A DNA stretch of 64,000 bases from Undaria pinnatifida (GCA_012845835.1 JABAKD010000002.1:11940120-12004119); one strand, 5' to 3'; positions 20,001 through 27,985 are shown, counted from the first letter of the stretch. The notes: a model not told the origin generated them from the letters alone. Made by a program: numbers and translations.

Positions 20001-21412
20001 TGGCACACGCTTATACCGTTTCGATGCCTTGGCTCTGTTTGGCCTGGCAGGACCCCCATGGCTCGTCATTGGCACACGCTTAACCTCTTTTAGTACCGCA
20101 AGACTGATCCCACTCTAATTCCACGCAGGGCGTCGCCAAGCACTTGATTGAGTGCAGTTTTAAAGGCATTGTGGCCGCCTCAAAAACTTGTCGTTGATAT
20201 TCGTGGCTCTTGGAAAAAATCACCATATTTCTACCAGGTATGTCTTACGTGTTTTCTTTTTGCTGGCTCGGTTGTGTTTGCCGGCGCGCGGCTCCATCTG
20301 TTCAGCCACTGGCACCTCAAACCTCTCCTCCTCCTCTCCCTCTCCTCTTTTTTAATTTCGTTTCTCTTTCTTGTTCTGATTTTTTTCTTCCTCTCTCCTC
20401 TTCTGGTTGTTGTTCCTCTCTGATATTCTGCTGCTTTCTTCTTTTTTGCTTTGGCAGGACCGTCTTGCGGTGAGCAAATGCACCCTAATGGCTCGTCACT
20501 GGCACTCGCTCAAGGCCGCCGCGACTGGCACTCCACCACCCCCACCGGCAGGTACGCACGGGAGATACCGTAGCCTTTCTGAAAATACAGAGAGAAGAAC
20601 GTCGAAAATGGGCATGAACCCTTTTGAGACTTGAGAACAAAATATGTTGGAGAAGTCAACATTACAGCGGTGTCTGACCATTGCTTTAACGGTCTGTGGC
20701 ATTGGGAGCCACCACCCAGGACCCCGTCATGGGTTTCTTCCTGATATGCAGGCGTGTATGTTTGTACTCGAACTGTGCAGGCATCCGACGTACAGTGGAG
20801 GGCTCACAGAAGTACCGATATGTGCCAGCCCAATATACCGGCACTATCCAAGGCACCGGCACTATCGGAAATAGGATTACTTACAGAGTTCCAGTCGTGC
20901 CAAGCTAGTTCACCGGCACTCTCTAGGGCGGATGCATTAATCAACCGGCACTATGGGAAGTCCCCCACTATACTGTAGATAGGCGTGGAGGTGTGGGTAT
21001 CCGCTTCTTCGCCTGCCGTTGATGTCTCTCTGTTACTAAATAGGTGCAGCGAGTACCCTATGTGCCCACTCCGTTTTGTCTTCTTTCTTTTCTCTTTTTG
21101 CCTTTCTTTCCTACAAGCCGCACACTTTCGACGTCAAACCTCTTGGTGCATTTCCAAGGACCAACTAGGTAGCTTAACAGCTACCATGGGCAAACCTGTG
21201 CCACCATCTGCTGAAGGTGCACCTGTAAAGTTTCCTTCATCTCCCCTATTTTTTTGCCGCGTGCGTGTTCTGCAGCAGAAGTCAATCCCACGACGGAGCA
21301 TTTGATCGAGACGCTAACCTCCACGATCAAGAGTATGGGCAAGGATGAGCTCCTTCTCCTCGAAAGCCTCGTCACGGAACGCCAGCAAGAGCTGCTCTTG
21401 CCGAGAGGGTAA
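2014..21412 (+). CDS. PLP-dependent enzyme (fold type I, aminotransferase-like), 17 exons
   Basis: Exons: 2014-2148, 2398-2463, 2835-2957, 3830-4027, 4320-4471, 4916-5153, 5411-5494, 11846-11980, 12727-12821, 13898-14036, 15216-15428, 16893-17035, 17365-17551, 18795-18852, 19558-19772, 20458-20551, 21276(or 21279)-21412. All junctions keep phase; all introns are GT-AG except intron 12 (GC-AG). The product is about 800 residues. Motifs: LAEGCDDR and SPVPTPE (exon 5), TPSGSDAE (exon 7), AAGEVGSGTA (exon 8), AGSKTGI (exon 10), VVDACQLR then TGSKFF (exon 11). The Asp of VVDACQ (about residue 459) would contact the PLP ring nitrogen and the Lys of TGSKF (about 486) would form the Schiff base. These roles are inferred from fold-type-I enzymes; the substrate is unknown. 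The start is uncertain: ATG at 2014 or 2029 in a frame open from 1936, or an unrecognised upstream exon. The last acceptor is a CAGCAG tandem site, so one Ala may vary. Confidence 0.85.
2612..2790 (+). repeat. Dispersed 200-bp repeat (family M), copy in intron 2
   Basis: This is one member of a non-coding family. Landmarks in order: a CTTAGTAGG-like start, GCTCACCC, ATGCAACTCGCCGAACGCCT, CCTGGTCGG, AAACCCGACGTG, GCGAGGGTCTATG and a CATTCATGA end. Other copies: 35305-35515 (+), 16085-16300 (-), 37545-37735 (-), a diverged one at 13670-13770 (-), and partial ones at 55315-55500 (+). Several sit in introns of all orientations. No ORF or tRNA-like head is visible. Confidence 0.75.
3078..3165 (+). 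pseudogene. Decayed copy of exon 3 3' end plus donor
   Basis: This intron segment matches the last 65 bases of exon 3 (2892-2957) and the following intron start, including CACCAAGACTCCCAACGCG against CACTAAGACACCTACCGCG and a shared CACACACTCA. The exon's GGTGAGGGG donor has become CGTTGAGGGG, so the copy cannot splice. It lies downstream of the functional exon, inside intron 3. Confidence 0.75.
3376..3447 (+). pseudogene. Decayed copy of acceptor and exon 4 5' end
   Basis: GCAATGGCCAGAACATCGG here parallels GCAATGGTTTGGCAGGACG at the real acceptor (3816-3834), and the following GGAGGCAGCTCTGCTGATCC parallels exon 4. The match stops within about 70 bp. The copy lies upstream of the exon. With the exon 3 copy it gives the order E3, E3', E4', E4 inside one intron. 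Confidence 0.75.
4075..4131 (+). repeat. (GGT)n microsatellite in intron 4
   Basis: Near-perfect GGT/TGG triplets run just downstream of the exon 4 donor. The His- and Val-rich reading frames across them are artefacts. A C-homopolymer follows at about 4256-4273, close to the exon 5 acceptor. Confidence 0.9.
5488..5600 (+). repeat. Donor-site microrepeat after exon 7
   Basis: The exon 7 donor AAGGTACACAG is followed by four further copies with a similar core (GATAAGGTACACAG, GATATGGTACACAG, GATGAGGTACACAG, GATAAGGTACACAG) spaced 20-35 bp apart. Each retains GTACA in donor context, so five potential 5' splice sites lie in about 110 bp. The first, joined to exon 7, keeps the reading frame to exon 8. 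Confidence 0.8.
5891..7165 (-). mobile_element. LINE 3' region, left arm of 1.28 kb inverted repeat
   Basis: The segment is almost identical in inverted orientation to 8370-9651. Read on the minus strand it continues from the coding frame ending near 7166 into a 3' region of G-rich, then T-rich sequence, and ends in an (AC)n tail at 5891. The T-rich hydrophobic frames here are not genes. Together with 7166-7545 it is a 5'-truncated LINE insertion. Confidence 0.75.
6968..7528 (-). pseudogene. LINE reverse-transcriptase C-terminal fragment
   Basis: This 186-codon frame contains ESIETTIRKRRLFFAGALVR, GRLPRRLMFGT and KKAGKWYRGVLEAAERFM. The same layout (ESIEAIVRKRRILFAGFVAR, then [21 protein letters not shown]) is seen in the C-terminus of the larger LINE at 60.4-60.9 kb. 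Only the region after the polymerase domain is present. The 5' end is truncated at about 7545, as is common for LINE insertions. It lies in intron 7 of the PLP gene, antisense to it. Confidence 0.75.
7667..8200 (-). mobile_element. TIR element, right half, reverse orientation (split copy)
   Basis: It starts with GGGCAGACGACAGAAAG and continues through the CGACGCTGATTGGTCAACT and GCGGTACATCGTACCGCGG landmarks to a TGGTCACA motif near 8170. It is the reverse complement of 58150-58690 in the more compact copy. The rest of the element lies at 10690-11460, so this copy was probably split by about 2.5 kb of later insertions, including the right LINE arm. Confidence 0.7.
8370..9651 (+). mobile_element. 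LINE 3' region, right arm of 1.28 kb inverted repeat
   Basis: It mirrors 5891-7165 with very few differences. It starts exactly where the last LINE codons begin (the CTGAGTAGACAGCGCCGC landmark) and ends in an (AC)n tail at 9651. It reads as a more strongly 5'-truncated insertion of the same LINE in the opposite orientation. A transcript of this intron could fold into a hairpin of about 1.28 kb with a 1.2 kb loop. Confidence 0.8.
9652..10689. other. Intron 7 spacer without recognisable gene
   Basis: This is anonymous intron sequence between the right LINE arm and the resumed TIR element. It contains a 16-bp A run at about 10191-10206 and a short ATGT microrepeat at 10676-10691. The frames here (for example 9981-10469) lack splice context or recognisable domains. 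Confidence 0.5.
10690..11460 (-). mobile_element. TIR element, middle and left half, reverse orientation
   Basis: It is the reverse complement of about 57168-58140. It shares GAAATCCACGCAGGGAGA, GACGCCACCACTTAAACTTGG, the TACATG-rich segment at 11100-11150 and the outer end GCGGTATACCGCTTTCTGTC followed by GTCTGCCC at 11460. It completes the copy begun at 7667-8200. Confidence 0.7.
11467..11785 (+). pseudogene. Three decayed copies of acceptor and exon 8 5' end
   Basis: GGAGGGCGATGG(G)CCTGCTGTGACCTCCATCGT, the first 30-odd bases of exon 8 (11846 on), recurs at about 11470, 11610 and 11729. Spacing is 115-145 bp. Between copies the intron part (CCGTATTATCGTGTTCTC...) is repeated too, so whole acceptor-region units were duplicated. 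All copies lie upstream of the exon. Only the last unit, joined to the exon body, has a CCCCTCAG acceptor in phase. Confidence 0.8.
11846..11980 (+). CDS. PLP-enzyme exon 8 (AAGEVGSGTA motif)
   Basis: This 45-codon, phase-0 exon lies between a CCCCTCAG acceptor and a GTAAGAG donor. It encodes a hydrophobic strand, the Gly-rich EVGSGTAGAAGG turn and a basic HFSELTPRG segment. It is the first exon after the 6.35 kb transposon-filled intron. Its frame continues directly from exon 7 and into exon 9, which supports splicing across the whole repeat cluster. Confidence 0.8.
12530..12720 (+). repeat. (GAT/GAC)n triplet array at intron 8 acceptor
   Basis: About 190 bp of imperfect GAT triplets run up to the exon 9 acceptor (TTTGGTACAG). 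The poly-Asp and poly-Met frames across it are repeat artefacts; the poly-Ile frame is the antisense one. The array replaces a usual polypyrimidine tract, which is odd for a 3' splice site. Confidence 0.85.
12875..12992 (-). repeat. SINE A 3' segment with poly(A), intron 9
   Basis: On the minus strand it runs GCTAGCGTTGGGCT, GAGTTAAATCGACAC, AAAATACGTGGAAGTG, AGCTTTATTTTTCCCC, GTCCGCCGGAGGAT and then an A-rich tail. A copy about 95% similar by eye lies at 39440-39572 (-), a diverged one at 43437-43560 (+) and a fragment at 5808-5870 (-). The oligo(A) end indicates a retroposed SINE. Confidence 0.75.
13182..13490 (+). pseudogene. Two decayed copies of exon 9 3' end plus donor
   Basis: The segments at 13182-13262 and 13405-13490 align with the exon 9 end (12770-12835). 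They read ESGAFLLFEDLVAR and PKAEPFLPCEELVTK against KSGAFLSCETQVTR, each followed by a donor-like GTGTAT or GTACGT. Both lie downstream of exon 9. Period-12 GATACAGATCRC repeats precede the first copy. They are not obvious functional exons because neither has an acceptor in phase. Confidence 0.75.
14820..15195 (+). repeat. Minisatellite in intron 10 (AATACCGCCCATAACCCC)
   Basis: About 18 imperfect units of 17-20 bp run up to just before the exon 11 acceptor at 15211-15215. On the minus strand they translate as repeated MGGIGV, which is an artefact. Confidence 0.9.
15216..15428 (+). CDS. PLP-enzyme exon 11, probable PLP-lysine exon
   Basis: This 71-codon phase-0 exon carries VVVDACQLR at its start and TGSKFFCGPPFCGA in the middle. 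In fold-type-I enzymes an Asp at the end of a strand and a Lys about 27 residues later hold the cofactor; the spacing here agrees. Acceptor CGCGACAG and donor GTACGC are both good. A degraded copy of its last 60 bases follows at 15565-15635. Confidence 0.85.
15565..15635 (+). pseudogene. Decayed copy of exon 11 3' end
   Basis: GGGGCACGAGCACCTCCCGC and the following CTTTCAGGGCTACTTCAC match the end of exon 11. They end at GGGGGTGCGTG, where the exon has GAGGTACGC. The copy is preceded by an in-phase TGA and lies 140 bp downstream of the functional donor. Confidence 0.8.
15660..15860 (+). repeat. ACCCG-rich dispersed repeat, copy 1
   Basis: Many GACCCG/ACCCGA units surround a TGATATTTGAAGACCT core. 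The same arrangement is at 25190-25415 with the same core and CCGACCCG spacing, ending in AAAGCCTTGG-like sequence. It is non-coding and of unknown type. Confidence 0.7.
16085..16300 (-). repeat. Dispersed 200-bp repeat (family M), inverted copy in intron 11
   Basis: It carries the family landmarks in reverse order: GTCGTATGAC, GGACGAAGCATGTCGGG, GACCAGGCAGACATTGCTTG, GAGTCGCATGAAGGGTGAGC. It is close to the copy at 37545-37735 and preceded by a G run. Confidence 0.8.
17036..17364 (+). promoter_or_regulatory. Intron 12 with GC-AG splice sites
   Basis: Exon 12 ends FVSR and exon 13 begins WVSEVRDSV only if the donor is AGCAG|GCAAGG at 17035/17036 and the acceptor is CATCAG at 17364. That choice keeps phase 2 and avoids the in-frame TGA at about 17058. 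No GT donor downstream of the conserved exon 12 sequence gives the needed phase with that acceptor. AG|GCAAG is the known strong context for GC donors. Confidence 0.65.
17625..17870 (+). pseudogene. Two decayed copies of exon 13 3' end plus donor
   Basis: The segments at 17630-17705 and 17765-17870 repeat the exon 13 end (CTTGTGGTTCGCG, CCGAAG, GAAACCC, GGCTACGAC). In the second, GTGAGTATCCTCGG has become ATGAGTAGCCTCGG, which destroys the donor. The intron part between them (CTCGAATAG, GGGTGCTTTG) is also repeated, giving a unit of about 130-150 bp in three copies. Confidence 0.85.
17895..18015 (+). repeat. Minisatellite, 29-bp unit x4, intron 13
   Basis: The unit GAAAAGCTCGGTTGGACCCC plus TCCACCAATA is repeated four times with few changes. 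It begins 30 bp after the last exon 13 copy. Confidence 0.9.
18990..19510 (+). repeat. GATC-rich repeats and two decayed copies of the exon 15 acceptor region
   Basis: The unit with GATCTGATNTGTC, GTGTGCAACCCTAACCC, a C/T-rich tract and AGACTTNG occurs at about 19170-19270 and 19320-19425, then a third time as the real acceptor (19465-19580). Both decayed copies keep CTAGACTTA plus 10-20 bases resembling exon 15, then diverge. Both lie upstream of the exon, as for exons 4, 8 and 16. Confidence 0.75.
19945..20081 (+). pseudogene. Two recent tandem copies of the exon 16 acceptor and 5' end
   Basis: Two adjacent 67-bp units, almost identical, contain GGCCTGGCAGGACCCCCATG and GGCTCGTCATTGGCACACGC. 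They match the exon 16 acceptor (TTTGGCAG|GAC at 20450-20460) and its GGCTCGTCACTGGCACTCGC segment, but lack 14 bases in between. The near identity of the two units makes them the youngest duplication in the gene. Confidence 0.8.
20800..20965 (+). repeat. ACCGGCACTA-motif repeat, intron 16
   Basis: ACCGGCACT(A/C)T recurs four times in 130 bp. A similar block with five such motifs lies at 29590-29755. It is short and without coding potential. Confidence 0.7.
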
Positions 21413-21664
21413 CTTAAACCCCTCGGAACCGCATCCATGTTTTGGGGGGGGGATCCCACAAGAAATTAGTATGAGAAATTATTTATTACAGTTTTAAACT
21501 GGGTGTTTTTGGAGGAAGAACACCCAGCCGAGTCCCCAGCGCACCTTGCTTTGTCAGGAAAGCTGGCCTTCTGTGGCGAGAGAGCACTCAGATCAGTCTA
21601 CAGCGTGCCTTGTGGTTGTTGTTCACGGTCTGATTACCTTGGTAAGCCTTGTGACAGCGCGCTA

Positions 21665-21790
21665 TTAATAGCAAGAGCTGCTGTTGCCGAGAGGGCGGCC
21701 TATGGTTGGGTGTTTTTGGCGTAGGAGCACTCAGATTAGTCAGTCGACAGCGGGCCTTGTTGCTGCCAGGAGAGCTACCGACCGTGTAGT
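21665..21790 (+). pseudogene. Decayed copy of terminal exon 3' end and downstream flank
   Basis: AGCAAGAGCTGCTGTTGCCG followed by AGAGGG repeats the last codons of the PLP gene (21380-21409), but the TAA is lost. The flank GGGTGTTTTTGG, GAGCACTCAGAT and CGACAGCGGGCCTTG repeats sequence at 21497-21615. It lies in the 3' UTR or downstream region. Confidence 0.7.
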
Positions 21791-21799
21791 ACAGCAAAT

Positions 21800-24560
21800 A
21801 ACACACCCTGCACGATGGGATTTTGAGCCGATTTTCTCCTGAACCAGAGAGACACACACAACGGAAATGGAGGCTTTCGGGAGTTCCCGCCGAGGATTTT
21901 CCATAGATACGTTGCTCGGTGTTTGCACTCTACCAGAAGTCGAGAAACTCGGCGTTGTTGTTCGTCCTACATGGTGGCCTGTTTTGGCGGAAGCACGCTC
22001 GGGTCCGCCACATGGCGCCTTGTTGCTGTTCGGGAGACTCACCCTAGTCTTTGAATTGCGACACGTACATATACGAAAGTTAACTGTTTTCTAGCGCAAA
22101 GAGTTGCTGGGTCTGCTTTTGGTTGATCAGGAAGAGCTGGCTTATGATAGACTGCGGATTGCGTGAAAGGGAATGTTCTATGCTGTGGGCGCAAGAGTTT
22201 TGAAGGCCATAACATGTTGGGATGGCTTTCGGGAGAATTTGTCGATTGCGACTCATGTTCAAACTGTTCTCTTTACAGTATGTGAGTGAGAGAGAGCGCC
22301 GACGTGGAGAGTCTAAAAAGCGCGCCACCCGCGGAGGAAAATGTGGACGCTCTCCTTGTCCTACGCACTAGTGTAGTTGTGTTTTTTATTATAGACACGG
22401 TTCTGGCGGCCACTCCTATGTGCCACCATCCTTGCATCTACGGGTGACGCGTGCCGGCTACGAAAACTGCTGCTTTTCTTAGGAGTTACGCATTTGTTTA
22501 TTTACACCAGCGCCAGACACAACAGTGACGCGTGTCATGCGCTGTTTTCCAACTCTTCGCACATCGGACAGATTGGATAGATGCCCCATCCATGATATAG
22601 ATATTTCGGGGAAGATATACCCCTAATACAGTATAGATGATCGGTATGATCTAGATCATGTTGCCGGGTGGGAGCGGTATGACGCATGATCTGCATAATC
22701 TAGAGCGTGCTTCCTGGGTTGGATACGTACGATTCTCCTGCACAACACCCCTTATGGGAAGACGTAAGATCTAGATGATCTAACAGATCATGCGAAACTT
22801 TTGCGGTCAGTGCTTTTGCCATGTACCTTTAATGGTATAATCGTACCCATAAAAAAAATCTGAGATGTTTCACATCAAACTCGATGTACTGTATTCGTAG
22901 CCACGATAAGTTTCTGAGAATTCTCGCACACTACTCGCGATTCGCGTTTTTCGTCAGTCTAGGAATAAGAAGATGGTAACGAGGTGTACGTGCAGTATTC
23001 TGTATTCTGTTTTGTTTTCTACTAGTCCCTGCCGAGAGGTCGCACTCAGCCAGGTGGGCCAATGTTGCAAATCCAACGTGGAATGAAAGTCATTTTCACG
23101 ATGTCGTTTTCACTAAAGATGGCGGATACGTATCACGAAAATTTACCCTCCAAAGCTTCAGGATGAACGTCAACAAGTGCGTACAACTCCTTTGGCGATG
23201 TTGCCCGACTGCTAGTAGTGCGCTGACAGTCGAAAGATAGGCGCTTAGATTGCTGTTGGGGAAGGTTGGTTGTGAGCGTCAGCCCGGAGGGTTTTTGGGG
23301 TTGAAAAAGCATGTTTTGGCCCAAAAGGGGGAGGCAACATGAGAGTGAGAGGACGGGCAGGGCATCTTCTCTAAGCGGTAAACGGCGTACTAGGGTCGTC
23401 GTTTTTATCCCTCATCATGTCTGTGGGGGTGGGCGGGTGGATGGATGGATGAGAGGGGGGGGGGTAGTGGCCATCAACGATTCGTTGATTTTAAGGCTCT
23501 GTGGAGCACGACGCTCGGTAGATAACAAACTTGTTTTCATAGGTAAACAAGCTCCGGAGCGAGCCCAACAATTTCGCTGGACGTCCATTTGGGTATTATT
23601 AATGTCAAAAGAGGTGTGTGGTAGCCTGCGCCACTAGCTTTTCCTTTGTGGGAAAAGGACAAGGTCATGCTTATCCCATGCCATGTCTGAGGATAAGTGT
23701 AGTGTGAGTAGTGAGCATTATTGATTCGCCGGTTTTAAAGGCTCTGAAGAGCGCGACTTAAGCAAGCCTAGGAGAGAGCCAAAATACTGTGTCGGGACGT
23801 CTTTTTGCTCAATGGATAGAAGTAGAGGTGTATGATAGCCTGCACGCCACTATTTTTTTCTTGTGGAAAAAGGAGGGAGGGGGGGAGAAGGACAATGGCG
23901 GAAGGAGGAGTCAGTGTCAGAGTCAGTTACCTCTCTCGTGCAGGGGTACAACGTTCGAACATTTAGCAGAAAATAAATATTACAGTATCGGCAGGGACGC
24001 GCTCGTGCGTATGTGTTTTTTACCGAGGTGTCTGCGAGCTGATCTTTACAGAGACGTCTCGAATGCCGAGAGCGTGGCATGTTGCCGTTGTATGCGGGTC
24101 GGGGGGGGGGGGGCAAGCGCAAGAAAGGCAATAACAATGGTTGTCGTTCTTTATGTTTTTATCGTATACCAATAGCTACATTAATAAATACTCCGGAGTA
24201 TGTCGGTGCTTGCACGAGAGCAGTCGAACGCTCCGATTTAGACCAGGTTTTTAGCCGTCTTCGAAATAAGTCGAGCTGAGGTCCACTTCTTCTGGGCGCG
24301 CAGTTTCCTGGATGTGCGTCACCTTACTCGATTCGCCCGACCCTGCCGGGGTCGGCGTCGGTCGTGCTCGCGTTGTCTCTCTTCGGGGGGTGCTCTTTTT
24401 GTTTTTTGTTGGTCAAAATATCATTTTTTATATTCGTACGTATAGATACAATATTGTATCGATCTGATAAATTTTTATATCATTCTCTGCTTCTTCGTTG
24501 TTTTGTGGTGGTCACCACTCATGCTGCACAAGATTGTCAGATGGAAATGGGAAACATGTT
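21800..24560. other. Spacer downstream of the PLP gene
   Basis: No gene was recognised. The stretch holds a GATC-rich block (22560-22830, with GATCTAGATCAT-type motifs) and short G runs at 23456 and 24102. Frames such as 23789-24175 lack domains and convincing splice context. Confidence 0.5.
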
Positions 24561-24576
24561 ATTGCAGCGGTAGTTA

Positions 24577-24813
24577 ATGATCACGCAAGGCATTTGTTCC
24601 TTCAAAGGGAAACGAGCTGTCGAAGTATGGTGGTATGACGAGTACAACATCGGCCACACGGGGCAGCCCGGCCTGCTGAGGCACGATGTGTGTCCGGACC
24701 GCAACATCAGGAGCTGCATGACACGCGCGAAGCAAACAATACTCAGTACACTACTGGATGCTCTTCGTGAGCGGTTGATAAATGTTTTGGTATCCCCCAT
24801 TCCCCTCTATTGA
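24577..24813 (+). CDS. Unrecognised ORF or exon
   Basis: This 78-codon frame follows a CACGCAAG acceptor-like site. Its composition is more protein-like than its surroundings: VEVWWYDEYNIGHTG, LLRHDVCPDRN and MTRAKQTILSTLLDALRERL, with a helical, basic C-terminus. I do not recognise the family. It could be an exon of an unmapped gene or a fragment of a transposon protein. There is no neighbouring exon in phase that I can defend. Confidence 0.35.
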   Translation: MITQGICSFKGKRAVEVWWYDEYNIGHTGQPGLLRHDVCPDRNIRSCMTRAKQTILSTLLDALRERLINVLVSPIPLY

Positions 24814-25189
24814 TTGGAGGCATTACTATTAATTGTTCTATCCGCGGTTGGAACCGACATATCCGCTCTCGGAACGGACGAGCGGATTGTTTCTGCCCGT
24901 CTGTTTCGAATTCCCTCTCCAGGAAAAAATCAAGACCTGCGAACGAACCAATGGCAACTGTGAGCGGTTTGGAGCCTAATACGAGTGATTCGAGCGTAGT
25001 GCTGTAGTAGCAAATTAACCCTAAACCGAGGTTCCCCCGTTGTAGGGGCCCAAAAACGCCACCAAAACGATCAAAACGATCAAGTTGTGCGGTTTTATCA
25101 ACGGCTAGCGTGAGCGCAAAGCAACATGATGAGGAGTGTCACGCTGCGCGCGTGCCATACAGCTTCTCCTTGGGTGGTGATTCACGGCA

Positions 25190-25415
25190 GGGCTTTTCAC
25201 GCGTCGAACCCCTTTTCGCGGCGGGTCGGATCGTGTCAGGGTGACCCGGCCCGACCCCGTGATATTTGAAGACCTTGTGATCCGACCCGACGACTCGACC
25301 CGGGAGATTTTCCAACACGTCCTGACCCGACCCGGTTCGACCCGTGGGTTTTTGAAATACCTCCTGACCCGACCCGTGAGCCCGGCCACGACCCGTGGAA
25401 AGCCTTGGTAATTTT
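25190..25415 (+). repeat. ACCCG-rich dispersed repeat, copy 2
   Basis: It shares the TGATATTTGAAGACCT core and dense GACCCG motifs with 15660-15860, followed by a TCCAACA block in both. The 207-codon minus frame across it (25139-25762) is repeat-derived. Confidence 0.7.
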
Positions 25416-26099
25416 TCGGAACGTCCACCAACCAACCCCAATGTCGGCAATCCGCTTTGTTTCGTGTGATCGACACGCTGTAATCGTGAATGTATTTCGT
25501 CGATTTTTCCCTCGGCTGAAGTCACGGAGAGATTAAGGCCACTATACCTGGGTCCCAAAACGGTCAAGACATGACTAAAGACCCCAAAAAAAGTAACTAC
25601 AAGTAAACAGTTCCTGAACGCTTGAAACCGGTTTTTGTTTGTTATTGCTGGTGTGCGCTGATAAAGATAAACCGTAACTGCTGAGCTATCGGTAGCAGTC
25701 AGCGCTGTCTGCTGCCATAGCTCAGGAGTTACGGTGCACATCTCGCAAAAAAAGCACAACATGCGATTGCTTCTGTAGCTTGAGCAGCGGGCTTAACGGT
25801 GAATCTAATCACAAAAAGATCACAACGATCTGGGGTCTTTCTGGCTTTCAGAACTGCACTCCACGCACCGGCTAGAAGACAAACAAAAAAAAATAGTATC
25901 GGAGCACTGAAGTAGCAATAAAACAGTCGAACCCGGACCTCACATTTACCCAAGAAAGGGCGGTAGTCTTTAACTACCTGGCTGCCCTGATCTTGGGCGG
26001 GGGGGGGGGGGGGTCTGTCTCATCGGCCGAGGACTATTTAGCGGTGCGCAGATCAGACTAGCGAAGACAGTCGAAAAACAGCGCAGGCGCGTTTCTCGC

Positions 26100-26150
26100 C
26101 CGTTTTGGGTCCCCGGGTTGGGGTCAGGGTTGGGGTTAGGGGTGGGCGTC
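26100..26150 (+). repeat. Telomere-like interstitial tract
   Basis: Degenerate TTAGGG/TCAGGG/TTGGGG hexamers occur. Similar tracts lie at 41700-41745 and 42285-42375. They suggest interstitial telomeric sequence, or repeats derived from it, rather than a chromosome end. Confidence 0.5.
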
Positions 26151-27239
26151 GGTCTACGCCCGTGCCTTGATCTCACCAGGAAGTGTTTTTTCCTAGTCCT
26201 GAAGCGCGAACAGCCAACAACACCACCAAAGATCCGCGTGACCAGATCTACTAAAGGCCAGATCAGAAAATGTTGAAATATCTGTAAACAGCACTGCACC
26301 AAAGCCGGTGATGGGAGCCTTCGCTCACAGGAAGAAGACCGAGCCCGTGGTGGACTTGCGGGGGTCAGGGTTTGCGGCGATTGGTGCGTCTGCATGCAGG
26401 ACACGTGCTACGGTAAAGATGCCCTCTGGGACTTGAGAGGGGAAACTTGCCGGGAAAAAAAATGATAACAGCATTGACCAAACGAAGCAATCCGGGCAGG
26501 GGATGTGTCGAAAACGCAACAAAGAGACGTACGACATGCGCTCAGCACAATGCGACTCGTCCTGCTGCTGCACGCTTCCTAAACGGTCGATAAATTCGCA
26601 GCCTTTTTGCTTTTCAGGCCGTTAGACTTGGGGTCCCAACAGAGTTAATAAAAATATCAGTCATCGACATGCGGCTAATCAACCAAATGAACTTTTTTTT
26701 TTGCAATCGACGATATTTGGCGCGCCATAAAGTGTGCTGTCAATCACATGAAGCAGTTTATCTCGACCCATCGAAACCTCTCCAGCAACCCCCGGGCCCA
26801 TACGAAGCAGTACTGAATATTCGTTCTACACAACTTCATTCTCTAAGAAAATTCTCTCTACACACCTTCTTCTCTTCAGATGAATGTTTACTTCTTTGCA
26901 CAACTTTCCCGAGAATTTCCACTCCGCACCCCCTGGTTCCACAGCAAGGGCGTGTTTACCTACCCGGGTATGACCCTAACAATAATACCCGGGTACCTAC
27001 CCGAGTACGACCTCAACCAAGTTTGGTACCCGGGTACCACGGAGTGTATACGCCCTACCAGGTACAAAACACGCCCTTGGTCTATATAGTACTGATTCTT
27101 CGTCTTAAAGAGCTTTCTTCTTTGAGTGTAGATATGTATTTCTAGAGAGGTACAACTTCCGTAGTCACAATGGCATGTGGACGACATCCAAATAAGAAAA
27201 CGATTCATAGCCTTCATAGCCCGAGAAATGTGAAGTGTT

Positions 27240-27450
27240 TGGCGTGGCCCACCCACCCATCCATCCATCCACCCACCCGCTCACCCACCCACCCAACCCA
27301 CCCACCCACTCGCCCACCCACTCGTGCCACCGCACCCCTACTCAGCCCAACGCAACCCAACCTAGCCCAACGCAACCCAACCCAACCTAACGCAAGCCAA
27401 GCCAAGCCGAGCCGAGCCGAGCCGAGCCGAGCCGAGCCGAGCCGAGCCAC
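27240..27450 (+). repeat. (CCCAC)n / (GCCGA)n low-complexity tract
   Basis: CCACCCACC, then CAACCCAA, then perfect AGCCG pentamers at about 27406-27448. Three arrays grade into each other. Translation gives no meaningful protein. Confidence 0.9.
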
Positions 27451-27754
27451 CTAAATCGCTGTACTGCTATCTGGCGTTGGTGTGTGTGCGTCCCAAAGTG
27501 GTTGGATCTAACAAATACCAGAATGTGGCATGATTTAACTAAGTCAACCAAATCCCAAAGGAGAACCTTGAAATATAGAACGAGTCCTACGTGTGTCCCT
27601 TCTCGGCGGTATCTAATGCGAAAGCGGTGGCAAAATAAGATATCCAGGGTTAGCGAATACCATCTACCGAGTTTCTCTGTACAATTACGACCCTTCAGCA
27701 GTCACGCGTGAGAGTATACGGCATCCCCCAGGGGACGGTCCTCAGAAAACTGCC

Positions 27755-27985
27755 CGAAAATTGTTGAACAACCGATGCCATCAACCAATCTATCAAACAC
27801 AACGAAAGCTCGAAAACGCGAGAGATGCCACGCATCGACCGGTCTTTACAAAAGTCTCCGAACATTCTTGATTCAACGGTACCAATCAAATCGAACACGA
27901 CGGAAACATCGAAAATATCTCACAACCATCTTCGGTCGCCAGAGAGCGCGATGCCACGCACCGACCGGCCGTTACAGCCTCTTCT
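27755..27985 (+). repeat. Tandem duplication, about 120-bp unit x2
   Basis: The unit runs from CAATCNATCNAACACNACG through CGAGAGATGCCACGCATCG to CCGGTCTTTACA and recurs at 27885-27975 with substitutions. It is non-coding on both strands. Confidence 0.65.

Noticed and set aside
20130..20190. Candidate exon GVAKHLIECSF after a CCACGCAG acceptor
   Set aside because: It runs into a stop without a usable donor, and exon 15 joins exon 16 in phase without it.
25139..25762. 207-codon minus frame
   Set aside because: It is mostly the ACCCG-rich repeat, with no recognisable domain or splice support.
26325..26455. Candidate terminal exon of the acetyltransferase gene
   Set aside because: Acceptor-like CCGGCAAG gives a short basic tail ending in a stop, but nothing in it resembles a GNAT C-terminus.
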